Shown: positions 50,001-59,310, counted from the stretch's first letter. The stretch: DNA of 64,000 nt from Enterocloster alcoholdehydrogenati (GCF_013282095.1 NZ_BLTJ01000008.1:62001-126000); one strand, 5' to 3'. Program-made: numbers and translations. Notes: a model not told the origin generated them from the letters alone.

Positions 50001-50625
50001 CATGCGGGATCTGGAGATCCGGGGAGCCGGAAACGTCCTGGGCGCGGAGCAGCACGGCCACATGGAGGCAGTAGGCTATGGCCTTTACTGCAAGATGCTC
50101 AATCAGGCGGTGCTGGCCTTAAAGGGAGAGCAGACAGAGGAGGATCTTTACGAGACGGCGGTGGAATGTGACATCGACGCATATATTCCTCCGGCGTATA
50201 TTAAAAATGAGTATCAGAAGCTTGACATTTACAAACGGATCTCCACTATTGAGACGGAAGAGGAATATATGGATATGCAGGATGAGCTGCTGGATCGTTT
50301 CGGGGATATTCCAAAGAGCGTGGAAAACCTTCTTAAGATTGCTATGGTGCGGGCGCTGGCTCACAGGGCCTATGTGACAGAGGTCTTCGTGAATCGTCAG
50401 GAAATCCGGCTGACCATGTATCAGAAGGCAAAGCTCAGGATTGATGGGATACCGGCCTTTGTACAGTCCTATAAAGGGGATTTGAAGCTGGTTCCCGGCG
50501 AGACGCCGGTGTTCCATTATATAGACCGCAGGAATAAGAACACAGACAGTATGGTGACGCTGGAAAAGGCAAAAACCATGCTTAAGGAGCTGACCGGTCT
50601 GAGACAGCAGGGAACGGGTGCATAG
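47059..50625 (+). CDS. mfd: Transcription-repair coupling factor
   Basis: This 1188-residue protein removes stalled RNA polymerase and recruits UvrABC. In order: UvrB-homology region (1-about 340, degenerate ATPase), linker, RNA-polymerase-interacting domain (about 500-600, [17 protein letters not shown]), the helicase motor (about 620-960) with Walker [20 protein letters not shown] box [19 protein letters not shown] and motif [13 protein letters not shown], and the C-terminal TRCF domain. The length is normal. It is co-transcribed with pth. Confidence 0.97.
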   Translation: MENPLLELQEYENLLEALKKAKGPLQAAGTLESQKVHLMHELGEDGGFPWKLVVTYDEQRAKEIYDDFRSFTKQVWLYPAKDLLFYAADIHGNLMTRQRICVLRHLMEDEGGVVVTTVDGLMDHLMPLAFLKQNAVTVECGQVIDLNEWKERLTELGYERMGQVDGMGQFSIRGGIIDIFPLTEEVPVRIELWDDEVDSIRTFDLESQRSVEQLEQVVIYPATETVLTKDQLEEGVRRLEEETAAYVKALEGQKRREEAIRIRGIIREVTEGIREGWKRGGLDGYIRYFCPETVSFSDYFPKGDCVVYLDEPGRLRERGETIELEFRESMVHRLEKGYLLPGQTELLYPVGRVLAGIQGPYCVMLTGLDQKLSGMKVNEKFNFDVRNVNSYQNSFEILIKDLTRWKKEGYRVVLLSASRTRASRLANDLREYDLRAYCPDGEDEGKDGGSTGRKVQAGEIMVTYGNLHRGFEYPLIKFVFITEGDMFGVEKKKKRRKKQSYQGRAIQSFSELSVGDYVVHEEHGLGIYRGIEKVERDRVVKDYIKIEYGDGGNLYLPATRLESIQKYAGSEAKKPKLNRLGGTEWTKTRAKVKGAVQEIARDLVKLYAARQEQKGFRYGKDTVWQKEFEELFPYDETEDQLDAIEAVKEDMESPKIMDRLICGDVGYGKTEVALRAAFKAVQDSKQVVYLVPTTILAQQHYNTFVQRMKDFPVRIEMMSRFCTPAQQKKTLEGLRKGLVDIVIGTHRVLSKDLQFKDLGLLIIDEEQRFGVTHKEKIKQMKENVDVMTLTATPIPRTLHMSLAGIRDMSVLEEPPVDRTPIQTYVMEYNEEMVREAINRELARGGQVYYVYNRVTDIDEVAGKIQAMVPEAVVTFAHGQMREHELERIMTDFINGEIDVLVSTTIIETGLDIANANTMIIHDADRMGLSQLYQLRGRVGRSNRTSYAFLMYKRDKLLKEEAEKRLQAIREFTELGSGIKIAMRDLEIRGAGNVLGAEQHGHMEAVGYGLYCKMLNQAVLALKGEQTEEDLYETAVECDIDAYIPPAYIKNEYQKLDIYKRISTIETEEEYMDMQDELLDRFGDIPKSVENLLKIAMVRALAHRAYVTEVFVNRQEIRLTMYQKAKLRIDGIPAFVQSYKGDLKLVPGETPVFHYIDRRNKNTDSMVTLEKAKTMLKELTGLRQQGTGA

Positions 50626-50664
50626 AGACGGTGCAGGATGAAGGGAAAGCTGTCCAACAGGCAC

Positions 50665-50694
50665 TTGCGCACATCCGGGCCGAAGGCGTATAAT
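50665..50694 (+). promoter_or_regulatory. Promoter of the BMP-like gene
   Basis: TTGCGC (50665-50670), 18 bp, TATAAT (50689-50694). The leader between it and the gene holds an inverted repeat of GCTGCC and GGCAGC. Confidence 0.5.
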
Positions 50695-50771
50695 AGGGCA
50701 TATACGAAGCTGCCGGCCGGAGGGCACTTATGGAGGCAGCTGCTCCCAAAAGAGAGGACAGGAGGTAAATT

Positions 50772-52724
50772 ATGCCGGATACAGAGTATGGATACGCATT
50801 AAAACAGGCAAGAAAACGGTATCAGGACGCGCTGGCAAAGGGGGAATACCCATATCTGCCGGTACTGGACAATATATTGGCAGATACGGATATTGTATCC
50901 ACCGTAAGCCTTGGAATCATGGATATCCCCCTGGCAAAGCTGGTGGGAACAAAGACGGCAGAGCGTTCCAGCTCCTTTGCCAGCAACTTTATGCCCCTTC
51001 TGCCGGAGCGGTCGGAGTTTGGGTCAAAATGGGCCGCTCTTTATAAATATCAGGTTCACGAGGGAATACAGGATCCCATCGTAGCCTATGAATTTATGAA
51101 CCAGTTCTATGTCCAGGAGGGAAACAAGCGCGTCAGCGTCATGAAATACCTGGGTGTCTACAGTATCCCCGGAAATGTGACCCGCTTGATCCCCAAGCGC
51201 ACCGATGATAAGGAAAACAGGCTCTACTACGAGTTTTTGGATTTTTACAGGGTGTCCTTAAACTGTGATGTGTGGTTCAGCAAGGAGGGCAGCTATCAGA
51301 AGCTTCTGGAACAGATGGGAATGGAACCGGATCAGGTCTGGACGGAGGAGGAACGGCTGTTTTTCCGCTCTTCCTACGGACGTTTTGCCAAGGCCTACAG
51401 CATGGCCCACGGAGAGCAGCTGCAGCTTACAGAGGGAGACGCATTTTTAGTGTATATGGAGATCTACGGCTATGACAGCGTAAAAGGCCAGACGGAACGG
51501 GAGATGTACCGGGCGCTGATGCGGATCTGGGAAGAGATCCAGCTGGCCAACCGGGGCCGTAAGGTAGAACTGATCGAGACGCCGCAGGAGATGGAGACGG
51601 ATCACAGGCCCTCTCTCTGGAAATGGTTTTTGCCGGCAGAGGATATGCCGGAGCATTTAAAAATTGGTTTTATCTATGCGGATACGGTGGAAAATTCCAG
51701 CTGGAACTATGGCCACGAACTGGGCCGCCTCTATCTGGAGCAGGCCTTTGAAGGACGGGTTTCCACCACGGTCATTGAAGGGGCGGATACGGAGGAGGAT
51801 ATCGCCGCAGCCATCGAAAAGCTGGTGGACTGCGGCTGCACCATGATCTTTACCACCAATTCAAAAATGGTGAACCAGAGCGTGCGCTCTGCCATCGGGC
51901 ATCCGGAGGTAAAGATTTATAATTGCTCCATCAATATGTCGTATTCCTCCATCTGCACCTATTACGCAAGAATGTATGAGGCAAAATTCCTTATGGGCGC
52001 CATCGCGGCGGCTGTTTCCAGAGAAGATAAGCTGGGCTACATCGCCGACCAGCCCACCTACGGTATTCTGGCGGATATCAACGCCTTTGCCATGGGAGCA
52101 AGGATGATCAACCCTTACGTAAAGGTATATCTGGAATGGCGGCGGGTGCGTCAGGCCAGGACGGCCACAGAACGTCTGAGGGAGAAGGGAGTCCGGTACA
52201 TTTCAGGAAAGGACATGATCATTCCCAGATATCCTTCCAGAGAATACGGCCTGTATGTTCTGGAAAAAAATGGGGAAGTTACAAACCTGGCATCGCCGAT
52301 CTGGAACTGGGGAAAATTTTATGAACAGATGATCCAGCTGGCTTTTGAGAGCAATGAGGAGCTGGAGGCCAGAAAGGGAAAGAAGGCGGTAAACTACTGG
52401 TGGGGAATGTCGGCGGATGTGATTGATGTGATCTGTTCAGGAAATCTCCCTCACGGAACCCTGCGTCTGATTGAATTTCTTAAAAATTCCGTCCGGTCGG
52501 GAAGCTTTCACCCCTTTGACGGGCTGATCTATGCTCAGGATGGATCCGTCAAGTGCAGAGAAGGGGAGAAACTGCGTTCCGAGGATATTGTTACCATGAA
52601 CTGGCTGGCTGAAAATGTAGAAGGCAGCGTACCGGAACTGGAGGAACTCAACGATGAAGCAAGAGAACGGATGCAGCTTCAGGGCATCCGGGTAGACGAA
52701 ACTGCACAGACGGAGAAGAAATGA
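50772..52724 (+). CDS. Leaderless BMP-type ligand-binding protein with N-terminal ParB-like region
   Basis: This 650-residue protein has no signal peptide or lipobox: it starts MPDTEYGYALKQARKRYQDA. Residues about 295-560 resemble the BMP/PnrA nucleoside-binding lipoprotein fold (LKIGFIYADTVENSSWNYGHELGR, then VIEGADTEEDIAAAIEKLV and LGYIADQPTYGILADINAFAMGARM). The N-terminal 290 residues contain FYVQEGNKRVSVMKYLG (about 112-128), which recalls the ParB/sulfiredoxin-fold motif. Both readings are by eye. A cytoplasmic BMP domain would act as a sensor, not as a transporter subunit. The next gene, a phosphoesterase, starts 1 nt after its stop, so the two are an operon. Confidence 0.75.
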   Translation: MPDTEYGYALKQARKRYQDALAKGEYPYLPVLDNILADTDIVSTVSLGIMDIPLAKLVGTKTAERSSSFASNFMPLLPERSEFGSKWAALYKYQVHEGIQDPIVAYEFMNQFYVQEGNKRVSVMKYLGVYSIPGNVTRLIPKRTDDKENRLYYEFLDFYRVSLNCDVWFSKEGSYQKLLEQMGMEPDQVWTEEERLFFRSSYGRFAKAYSMAHGEQLQLTEGDAFLVYMEIYGYDSVKGQTEREMYRALMRIWEEIQLANRGRKVELIETPQEMETDHRPSLWKWFLPAEDMPEHLKIGFIYADTVENSSWNYGHELGRLYLEQAFEGRVSTTVIEGADTEEDIAAAIEKLVDCGCTMIFTTNSKMVNQSVRSAIGHPEVKIYNCSINMSYSSICTYYARMYEAKFLMGAIAAAVSREDKLGYIADQPTYGILADINAFAMGARMINPYVKVYLEWRRVRQARTATERLREKGVRYISGKDMIIPRYPSREYGLYVLEKNGEVTNLASPIWNWGKFYEQMIQLAFESNEELEARKGKKAVNYWWGMSADVIDVICSGNLPHGTLRLIEFLKNSVRSGSFHPFDGLIYAQDGSVKCREGEKLRSEDIVTMNWLAENVEGSVPELEELNDEARERMQLQGIRVDETAQTEKK

Positions 52725-52725
52725 T

Positions 52726-53307
52726 ATGAATATTTTGATATTATCAGACCAGGAGTCAAAGCTTTTGTATGAATACTATGACCCGGAACGGATCAAGGAT
52801 ATTGACCTGATCATTTCCTGCGGAGATCTGCCGCCGGAGTACCTTACTTTTTTTGCCAGCGTGTGCCATGCGCCGCTGGCCTACGTCAGGGGAAACCATG
52901 ACAGCAAATACGCCTATAAGCCGCCGGAAGGCTGTATCTGCCTGGAGGATGATATTTATGTATATAAGGGAGTGCGCCTGCTGGGACTGGGCGGCTCCAT
53001 GGAGTATATTCCCGGTTCAGACAACCAGTATACGGAACGCCGGATGCGCTGGAAACTGTGGCGTCATAAGGGCTTTGATATCTTAGTGACTCATGCCCCG
53101 GCCTTCGGCCTGAATGATATGGAGGATCTTCCCCATCAGGGATTTAAGGCATTTCTTGCCCTTATGGACAAGTATCACCCCAAATACTTCTTTCATGGCC
53201 ATGTGCACGCCAACTACGGCAGTAACTTTAAGCGAAAGGATACATATGGAACTACCACCGTGATCAACGGGTATGAGTTTTATGTAGTGGAGTATCCAGA
53301 AGGGTAA
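52726..53307 (+). CDS. Small metallophosphoesterase
   Basis: A 193-residue calcineurin-like phosphoesterase with SCGDLPPEYL, VRGNHDSKY, LVTHAPAFG and HGHVHANYG. The first metal motif, normally D-x-H, reads LSDQES (about 6-11), so one metal-binding histidine is replaced by glutamate. Substrate unknown; relatives hydrolyse cyclic nucleotides or phosphodiesters. It is coupled to the BMP-like gene (1-nt gap), which may indicate that the two handle the same nucleotide-like ligand; this is inference. Confidence 0.85.
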   Translation: MNILILSDQESKLLYEYYDPERIKDIDLIISCGDLPPEYLTFFASVCHAPLAYVRGNHDSKYAYKPPEGCICLEDDIYVYKGVRLLGLGGSMEYIPGSDNQYTERRMRWKLWRHKGFDILVTHAPAFGLNDMEDLPHQGFKAFLALMDKYHPKYFFHGHVHANYGSNFKRKDTYGTTTVINGYEFYVVEYPEG

Positions 53308-53328
53308 CGAGATCCTCAGAAGATCCGT

Positions 53329-54279
53329 TTACCGATCCATCTGGAACTGGAAACCGTTCTTTCCGCGGGTTTTTACGCTGTACATGGAATCGTCGGCGCG
53401 TTTGAAGGCGGTTTCCAGCGTATCCAGCGGATGGATCAGGGTTCCGCCGATGGATACGCCCACCCAGTCTTTTCTGTTTTTCCCCGCATCTGCAATATTC
53501 TTTAAGATCCGCTGCAGCAGTTCTTTTGCCTCTGTTTCATTATGGAGGTCATTGCACAATAAAAGAAATTCATCTCCTCCCATGCGGCATACAATATCAT
53601 AATAACGAACTGTGGACCGTAAAACGCCGGCAACCCGTATGAGCACCTGGTTGCCTTCCATGTGTCCGTAGGTATCGTTAATATTTTTGAAATTATCCAG
53701 ATCAATCACAAAAATCCAGGCCCCCTCACGTGATTTCGTATGATACAATTCCTCAAAGGTGCGGTAGTTGATCAGATCGGTCAGACTGTCCTTCTGAGCC
53801 AGCCGCATCAGGGCGTCTACTTTTTTCCGTTCCTCAGCCACCTGCATGGACAGCGTTTTCGGGTAATATTCCCCGTCTTTCTGCTCTATATTCGGCACAG
53901 AATGGTGAATGTGCGTGATCTTCCAGTCATCATCAAAACGTTTATAAAGGATGGTAAAGCGGCTGTCCATGTTGATAAAAACATCTTTATCATTGCTTTC
54001 CCACCAGATGAATATGCCTCCGTATACCAGATAAACTTCCGGGCTGATCTGCCGTTGTTCACACCAAAGATCCTTAAACTGAAACGCGATATCTTTCCGA
54101 TCAGCCATCTCATTTGCAAATGAACGGGAAAAATCTTCTAAATTCCGAAAAATTTCATGTTTTCCTGTGCCTATTACTACGCAGTCCGGCGCAAACAGCT
54201 CCATGTTGGTATAGTTGTCGTCTTCACTTCCATGGAAATATATATTCCACAGGCTTTCTGTCTGCTTGATAAAGTCCAT
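53329..54279 (-). CDS. Diguanylate cyclase with NTF2/SnoaL-like sensor domain
   Basis: This 316-residue soluble protein has an N-terminal alpha+beta domain (about 1-130) with the SnoaL/NTF2-like pattern (DFIKQTESLWNIYFHGSED at the start, then DSRFTILYKRFDDDWKITHIHHS), and a C-terminal GGDEF domain (about 155-316). The active site is RMGGDEFLLL, and RYYD lies exactly five residues before GGDEF, the feedback inhibitory site, so it should make c-di-GMP under product control. The start is ATG 54279 with GGAGGG before it. It is convergent with the phosphoesterase gene. Confidence 0.9.
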   Translation of the reverse strand: MDFIKQTESLWNIYFHGSEDDNYTNMELFAPDCVVIGTGKHEIFRNLEDFSRSFANEMADRKDIAFQFKDLWCEQRQISPEVYLVYGGIFIWWESNDKDVFINMDSRFTILYKRFDDDWKITHIHHSVPNIEQKDGEYYPKTLSMQVAEERKKVDALMRLAQKDSLTDLINYRTFEELYHTKSREGAWIFVIDLDNFKNINDTYGHMEGNQVLIRVAGVLRSTVRYYDIVCRMGGDEFLLLCNDLHNETEAKELLQRILKNIADAGKNRKDWVGVSIGGTLIHPLDTLETAFKRADDSMYSVKTRGKNGFQFQMDR

Positions 54280-54514
54280 TCTGTTCCCTCCGTATAAATA
54301 TATGATGTGGGTATAATATAAGCGTATCATTGTATTCGGATGACAAAAACGCCGTTTCTTCTTCTGTCTATAAAAATTCGGTCATATAAATTGATTATAC
54401 CACATAGGCAGATATGTATCTACTAATAAAACATGAAAGTATAATTTATGACTATACAATTAAAAAAATGTTAAATTATGTTAACTGTATAAGCAGAAAT
54501 GACCTTACAGTAAA

Positions 54515-54543
54515 TCGACAATTATTTAAAATGTGAATACAAT
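54515..54543 (+). promoter_or_regulatory. Promoter of the XRE regulator gene
   Basis: TCGACA (54515-54520), 17 bp, TACAAT (54538-54543) in a very AT-rich region (54330-54540). Confidence 0.6.
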
Positions 54544-54580
54544 AAATAAACACAGAAGCAGACAGGAGGTAAGCGCAACA

Positions 54581-54946
54581 ATGGGAGTGAACGAGGTAGA
54601 TTATGTAAAAATCGGGCAGCGTATCCGAAAAGTCCGTACAGAACAAAGGCTGCAGCAGGCAGAGCTTGCTTATCGTGCCGGTATCACAACCTCTCATATG
54701 AGCCACATTGAAACCGCGCAGACAAAATTGGCGCTGCCGACGATTGTTAAGATTGCAAACGCGCTGTTCGTTTCGGTGGATGAACTGCTGTATGACAGTC
54801 TGGAACAGGTGCGGCCGGTGTATGATAAGAGGATTGCGGAAACGCTGTCTGACTGCGATCCAGATGAACTTCAGGCCCTGTCTGAAGTGATCGGAACCAT
54901 AAAGACACTGGTTAGAAAAAAACATAAGGCTTCAGATACACTCTGA
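54581..54946 (+). CDS. XRE-family transcriptional regulator
   Basis: This 121-residue protein has a Cro/C1-type helix-turn-helix (about 10-65: IGQRIRKVRTEQRLQQAELAYRAGIT, then SHMSHIETAQTKLALPTIVKIANAL) and a short helical C-terminus. Its targets are unknown. ATG 54581 has AGGAGG 11 nt before; ATG 54533 lies inside the promoter region and is excluded. spoVT follows on the same strand after 75 bp. Confidence 0.9.
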   Translation: MGVNEVDYVKIGQRIRKVRTEQRLQQAELAYRAGITTSHMSHIETAQTKLALPTIVKIANALFVSVDELLYDSLEQVRPVYDKRIAETLSDCDPDELQALSEVIGTIKTLVRKKHKASDTL

Positions 54947-55021
54947 TGTATAAAAATTCCTCTGTTTTCAAATACTACTTATTAAGAAATGGAAAGTACA
55001 GTCAATGGAGGAATTTATATT

Positions 55022-55570
55022 ATGAAAGCTACGGGAATTGTAAGAAGAATTGATGATCTGGGACGTGTGGTGATCCCAAAGGAGATCCGGCGTACGCTTC
55101 GTCTGAGGGAAGGGACACCCCTTGAGATCTTTACAGACAGAGAAGGAGAGATCATTTTAAAGAAATACTCCCCTATGATGGAGCTGACTGCCTTTGCGGG
55201 CCAGTACGCCGATGCCATGGCGCAGTCCACAGGCCTGATCGTATGTGTTACAGACCGGGATCAGGTGATTGCCGTATCGGGAGGAGCCAGAAAGGAGCTT
55301 CTGCAAAAGACTATCAGCCGCGCTCTGGAACAGGTGATCAACGACCGTGCACCGGTGCAGACAGGAAAAGAGGAGAAAGACTTTGTGCCTCTGGTAGATG
55401 AGGAATTAGAAGGCGTTACCGCCCAGGTCATTGCCCCGATCATCTGCGAAGGAGATGCCATCGGAGCGGTGGCCCTTATGAGCCGGGAACCGCGGGTGCG
55501 GTTTGGAGAAATGGAGATGAAACTGGCTGTGACAGCAGCCGGATTTTTGGGGAGACAGATGGAAGGGTAA
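55022..55570 (+). CDS. spoVT: SpoVT, AbrB-family stage V sporulation regulator
   Basis: This 182-residue protein has the swapped-hairpin AbrB DNA-binding domain (1-50, MKATGIVRRIDDLGRVVIPK... and REGTPLEIFTDREGEIIL) and a C-terminal GAF-like domain (about 58-180), the SpoVT architecture. In Bacillus it adjusts forespore genes under sigma G. GGAGG lies 10 nt before ATG 55022; the upstream ATG 54989 adds 11 residues not typical of the family. A strong terminator follows. Confidence 0.95.
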   Translation: MKATGIVRRIDDLGRVVIPKEIRRTLRLREGTPLEIFTDREGEIILKKYSPMMELTAFAGQYADAMAQSTGLIVCVTDRDQVIAVSGGARKELLQKTISRALEQVINDRAPVQTGKEEKDFVPLVDEELEGVTAQVIAPIICEGDAIGAVALMSREPRVRFGEMEMKLAVTAAGFLGRQMEG

Positions 55571-55578
55571 GAAGGAAC

Positions 55579-55619
55579 CCGCCGCATATCAGGATGATCG
55601 TCCGATGCGGCGGTTTTTT
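55579..55619 (+). terminator. Intrinsic terminator after spoVT
   Basis: CCGCCGCAT pairs perfectly with ATGCGGCGG, followed by six T residues. Confidence 0.9.
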
Positions 55620-55684
55620 GTGGGCCGGATGGACTGTACAGCGATTGTGCACTGCCAGTCAATCGGAATATGTGAGGGTTCAAG

Positions 55685-55723
55685 ATAAAACTGAGCCATA
55701 GTCAGGAACAGCCTGGCTATGCT
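55685..55723 (-). terminator. Intrinsic terminator after the response regulator
   Basis: On the minus strand AGCATAG.CAGG pairs with CCTG.CTATGGCT, followed by CAGTTTTATCTT, about 30 nt after the stop codon. Confidence 0.7.
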
Positions 55724-55750
55724 GCATCTTGAAAATTGAATAGTCATTCA

Positions 55751-57271
55751 TCAGGCGCGCTCCCGATACTCCCTCGGGGTCATGCCGGTTGCCTGCTTAA
55801 AAACCTTGCTGAAATAGCGTGGGTTATCATAGCCGGTCATGGTACAGATTTCCACGATTTTTAAATCGGAGTTTTTCAAAAGCTCTTTAATATGTTCAAT
55901 CCGTACTTCTGTAAGATATTCCACAAAGTTTTTTCCCGTTTTTTCTTTGAAGAGGCGGCTTAAATAGTTTGGGTGCAGAAAGAAGCGTTCCGCCAGGGAA
56001 TTTAAGGTAATATTTGTGCTGTAATGCTGACGGATATAAAGCTGAACCTCCCGGATCACACCTTTGCCCAGCTGCTGCTCATCAAAACGATTTAATAAGG
56101 AGATCAGCCACTTCATATAGTCCATCATACAGGCTGTGCTGCCTGCATAGTCACTGCAGAGCAAAAGCCGGCCCAGAGTGTCGTTGAGCTGGATATGCAG
56201 ATCTTCTTTTGGGAAATTCTGTTCCTGCAGGTAGCCGTTGAGTTCGACTAAAAAACGGATACATACGGTCTGGTACTGTGTGAGCGTCAAGTTCTGTGAT
56301 AAAAGGGAGGAGAGAGTTTCGGAAAGCTGCTCTGCGGATTCATTGCGGGTGTCTGGATCGGTCAGAAGGCAAAGGATCGAGGAAAGCGACTCTGACACAG
56401 TGGAAACAGACTGGGAAAAGAGTGTTTCAATATTCTGATAGAGAATGACGCGCCCTTTCACGCCTGCACGGCGGTAGCGCAGGGCGCGGGCTGCCTCTTC
56501 GTAGGCGGTGTGGATTTCGCCAAGGCCATTTCTGGGTTTGCTTGTGCCAAATCCCCAGGTGGAAAAATCAGTTCCCAGCTGCTCAAGAACCGTGAGAAAT
56601 GAATCAAATTCCCCGTCAGAACTGCATGGCAGGATGCAGAACAGTGAAAACACGTCATCGCTTAACACAATGGCAGAGGGCAGAATGGACGCGATCTGCA
56701 GCGACATCTGTTCTTTTTTTGCAGCAATTTCTGATTCTGGAAGTTCCCGGTTTAACAGCGACATGGAAAGACCATACCAACGGTCCAGAACCGGCAGATT
56801 ATACTGACTGACATCTGCGTCTGCATAGCCTTTAGCGGCGGAGAGAAGCAGTGCTTCCAGACGGTGGGTGTGGATTTTGGATTCCTCCTGCCGATCCTCA
56901 AATTCTATGCGCAGGCGGTCCAGCAGGGCCTCCACTTCCCTGAGGTTGACCGGTTTGGTCAGGTAGTCTGCAGCGTCATAACGAAGGGCCTCCTGAGCAT
57001 AGGAAAAATCAGCGAAACCGCTCAGGATCACACATTTGATGGAAGGCGCCTCCAGCCGCAGCGCCTTTAATAAGTCCAGACCGCTCCTGCCGGGCATACG
57101 GATATCGGTAAAGACAAGGTCGATGGGCAATTTTTCCGCCAGTGTCAGCGCATCATCTGCGGAATGGGCAATGCCGGCAACCTCAAAGCCGTGCTCCTCC
57201 CACTTGACAAACTGGGATAGTCCGCGGCAGACGATTTCTTCATCATCAACAATTAAAACCTGATAGCTCAT
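55751..57271 (-). CDS. YesN-type response regulator with AraC DNA-binding domain
   Basis: A 506-residue regulator: receiver domain (1-125) with the acidic pair in IVDDEEIVCRGLS, the phosphoacceptor aspartate in LVFTDIRMPGRSG (about 55) and the lysine in DYLTKPVN; a central region (about 140-390) like those of other YesN proteins; and a C-terminal AraC domain (about 400-506) with NSLAERFFLHPNYLSRLFKEKTGK and CTMTGYDNPRYFSKVFKQATG. It follows the YesM-type kinase gene by 7 nt. Such pairs in Clostridia control neighbouring ABC sugar uptake genes, here the binding protein and permeases. Confidence 0.94.
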   Translation of the reverse strand: MSYQVLIVDDEEIVCRGLSQFVKWEEHGFEVAGIAHSADDALTLAEKLPIDLVFTDIRMPGRSGLDLLKALRLEAPSIKCVILSGFADFSYAQEALRYDAADYLTKPVNLREVEALLDRLRIEFEDRQEESKIHTHRLEALLLSAAKGYADADVSQYNLPVLDRWYGLSMSLLNRELPESEIAAKKEQMSLQIASILPSAIVLSDDVFSLFCILPCSSDGEFDSFLTVLEQLGTDFSTWGFGTSKPRNGLGEIHTAYEEAARALRYRRAGVKGRVILYQNIETLFSQSVSTVSESLSSILCLLTDPDTRNESAEQLSETLSSLLSQNLTLTQYQTVCIRFLVELNGYLQEQNFPKEDLHIQLNDTLGRLLLCSDYAGSTACMMDYMKWLISLLNRFDEQQLGKGVIREVQLYIRQHYSTNITLNSLAERFFLHPNYLSRLFKEKTGKNFVEYLTEVRIEHIKELLKNSDLKIVEICTMTGYDNPRYFSKVFKQATGMTPREYRERA

Positions 57272-57278
57272 ATATATT

Positions 57279-59216
57279 TCAACCTCCTGTGCTGTCCGTC
57301 ATATTTTCTGATACGGTTCGTATGGGGAGCGTAATGGTGATCGTTGTGCCTTTCCCCGGTGTGCTTGTGATATGGATTCCATAGGAATCCCCATAGAAAA
57401 GCCGGATGCGCTGATGGACATTTTGAATACCGATTCCTTTTTCTGATGCTTCGCTGCGTTCCAGAGTGGAGTTTAGGGCGTCAAGTTCTTCAGGCGTCAT
57501 ACCGCAGCCGTTATCCTCCACTGTTATCAAAAGCCGGTTATCCTTCCTGCTGGAGCAGAGCGTAATCCTGCAGCCGCGGTTTACGTTCCTGAATGCGTGT
57601 GTCACAGCGTTTTCCATCAGCGGCTGAAGCATAAACTGCGGAATATACAAGGTGTCGGTATCCCCCTGGGTGTCCAGACAAAGCTCGATTTTTTCACTGT
57701 GACGGAAATTGATGACATCCAGATAGGTGACGGCGTGTTCGATCCCCTCAGAAAGAGGAATGGTATTGCTTCCGGTTTTCATTCCCATGCGGCAGAGCCG
57801 GCTGAATTTTTCAATCATTTGAGTAACAGGACTTTCCCCATTGGCTTCATACATGGCCTCCCAACGGATGATATCCAGCGTATTGTAGAGAAAATGCGGG
57901 TTGATCTGCATCAGCATGGCGTCCAGCTGTGCATTTTTCCAGCTGATTTGTGCCCGCTGCCGCCTGATTTCAGAAAGATAGACCTGTTCTATAAGCTGAT
58001 TTGTCTTTTCTGCCATTTCGTTAAACTGATCTCCCAAAATGGTGATTTCGTCATTCCCCGAATTTTCATACCGCGCCGTCCATCTGCCGTCTGCCGTTTT
58101 CCCCATGACGCGGACAAGGCGGCGGATGGGATCAGAAATACTGATGGTTACGTAGTGGGAAAGGATGAAGGCTGCAATGACCACACAGATCAAAACGAGA
58201 ATACACAGGTTGCGGATCCGGCGGGCGTTTGCAAGAAGAACGTCCAGGTCGGCAATATAAGTGGCAAACATCTGTGAGCGCGGAATCTGCTGGTATGCAA
58301 ACAGCAGCTTTCTGCCGTCAATTACGGTGCGTGTGATTCCGCTTTTATTTTCCAGCATACTGGCATAGAGGTCGGGATTGCTGGGAAAAGAAGGTGCCAA
58401 AATACTCGGATTGAACCATGTCAGTACGCCGTCTTTTCCCACCAGAAATGTATTGCCGTCTTTGTACGCGTCGTAACCGTCGATAGAACCGGAAAAAGCG
58501 TTTAAATTGACATTGAGCAGCAGTACGCCGAGGAAATTGCGGGTTGTCGGCTCATAGACGGCGATGCCCAGGGTAACGGTATTGCCGATCCCGTATACCG
58601 ACTGATCATTGCGGTAAAAGGTATGAGACTGTGAACGGTCATCCATCCAGACCGGATAGCCATTCTGTTTCTGGGGGAGAAGGTAGAAATCACTGTGGTA
58701 AAAGCCGTCCAAATCCCGGATAAGGCCGTTGCGTACAAAGCCGTTTTCCTCCACCATGCGGTATTGTCTGCCTGGAGTGACAAACTGGACATTTTCAATA
58801 TATTTCCGGTTCTGGCTCATGGTATAGAGCTTATATTCAATCATACGGGTGTTCTGCTCAGTCAGCGCCGCTTCTTCGGAGTCTGCGGGGCTGCCGATCC
58901 GGGCATTCTCTGAAACAGCAGCCAGCACCCTGGCGTCATCGTAAAAGCGCAGCGCAATATCCTCGTAGGTTTTCATCGTATCAGCCGCCTTAAGCTCTAC
59001 ATTCTGCACCAGAAGAGAGACATAGCGGTCCAGGCGTAAGTTGATTTCCGTAGAATACTGATGAAAGGAAAAAAAGGTTAAAAAAAGTGAGGAAGTCAGT
59101 AGCAGAAGCAGAAAGGAAAGATTCAGGCGCCAGAAGATGCCGACTCTGCGAAGCTGTTTTTTCATCCATAAATTGCTGGACTGCTGTAGTTTGGAAATAA
59201 GGTGGAATGTATGCAT
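57279..59216 (-). CDS. YesM-type sensor histidine kinase
   Basis: This 645-residue kinase has a first helix (about 28-50), an extracellular double-Cache-like sensor (about 55-340), a second helix (about 342-362), a HAMP linker (about 365-415), the His_kinase domain with phosphoacceptor histidine in MLMQINPHFLYNTLDIIRW (about 440) and a C-terminal ATPase domain with N-box LMENAVTHAF and VEDNGCGM. The start is ATG 59216, 6 nt after AGGAGG; a TTG two codons earlier is less likely. It probably senses an extracellular sugar or the binding protein encoded just upstream. Confidence 0.94.
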   Translation of the reverse strand: MHTFHLISKLQQSSNLWMKKQLRRVGIFWRLNLSFLLLLLTSSLFLTFFSFHQYSTEINLRLDRYVSLLVQNVELKAADTMKTYEDIALRFYDDARVLAAVSENARIGSPADSEEAALTEQNTRMIEYKLYTMSQNRKYIENVQFVTPGRQYRMVEENGFVRNGLIRDLDGFYHSDFYLLPQKQNGYPVWMDDRSQSHTFYRNDQSVYGIGNTVTLGIAVYEPTTRNFLGVLLLNVNLNAFSGSIDGYDAYKDGNTFLVGKDGVLTWFNPSILAPSFPSNPDLYASMLENKSGITRTVIDGRKLLFAYQQIPRSQMFATYIADLDVLLANARRIRNLCILVLICVVIAAFILSHYVTISISDPIRRLVRVMGKTADGRWTARYENSGNDEITILGDQFNEMAEKTNQLIEQVYLSEIRRQRAQISWKNAQLDAMLMQINPHFLYNTLDIIRWEAMYEANGESPVTQMIEKFSRLCRMGMKTGSNTIPLSEGIEHAVTYLDVINFRHSEKIELCLDTQGDTDTLYIPQFMLQPLMENAVTHAFRNVNRGCRITLCSSRKDNRLLITVEDNGCGMTPEELDALNSTLERSEASEKGIGIQNVHQRIRLFYGDSYGIHITSTPGKGTTITITLPIRTVSENMTDSTGG

Positions 59217-59248
59217 CGGCAACCTCCTGAGCTTTGGGTTTTTCTGTT

Positions 59249-59257
59249 ATTATAACA
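59249..59257 (-). promoter_or_regulatory. Extended -10 promoter of the kinase-regulator operon
   Basis: On the minus strand TGTTATAAT: perfect TATAAT (59254-59249) with the TGn extension, in the gap after the terminator of the binding-protein gene. Confidence 0.55.
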
Positions 59258-59277
59258 TTATTTCGTAAGAAATGCAC

Positions 59278-59310
59278 AAAAAACAGCGTGAGATCGCCCA
59301 CGCTGTTTTT
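59278..59310 (-). terminator. Intrinsic terminator after the solute-binding protein gene
   Basis: ACAGCGTG pairs perfectly with CACGCTGT; the minus-strand transcript continues into TTTTTTGTG. It separates the binding-protein gene from the two-component operon downstream. Confidence 0.85.
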
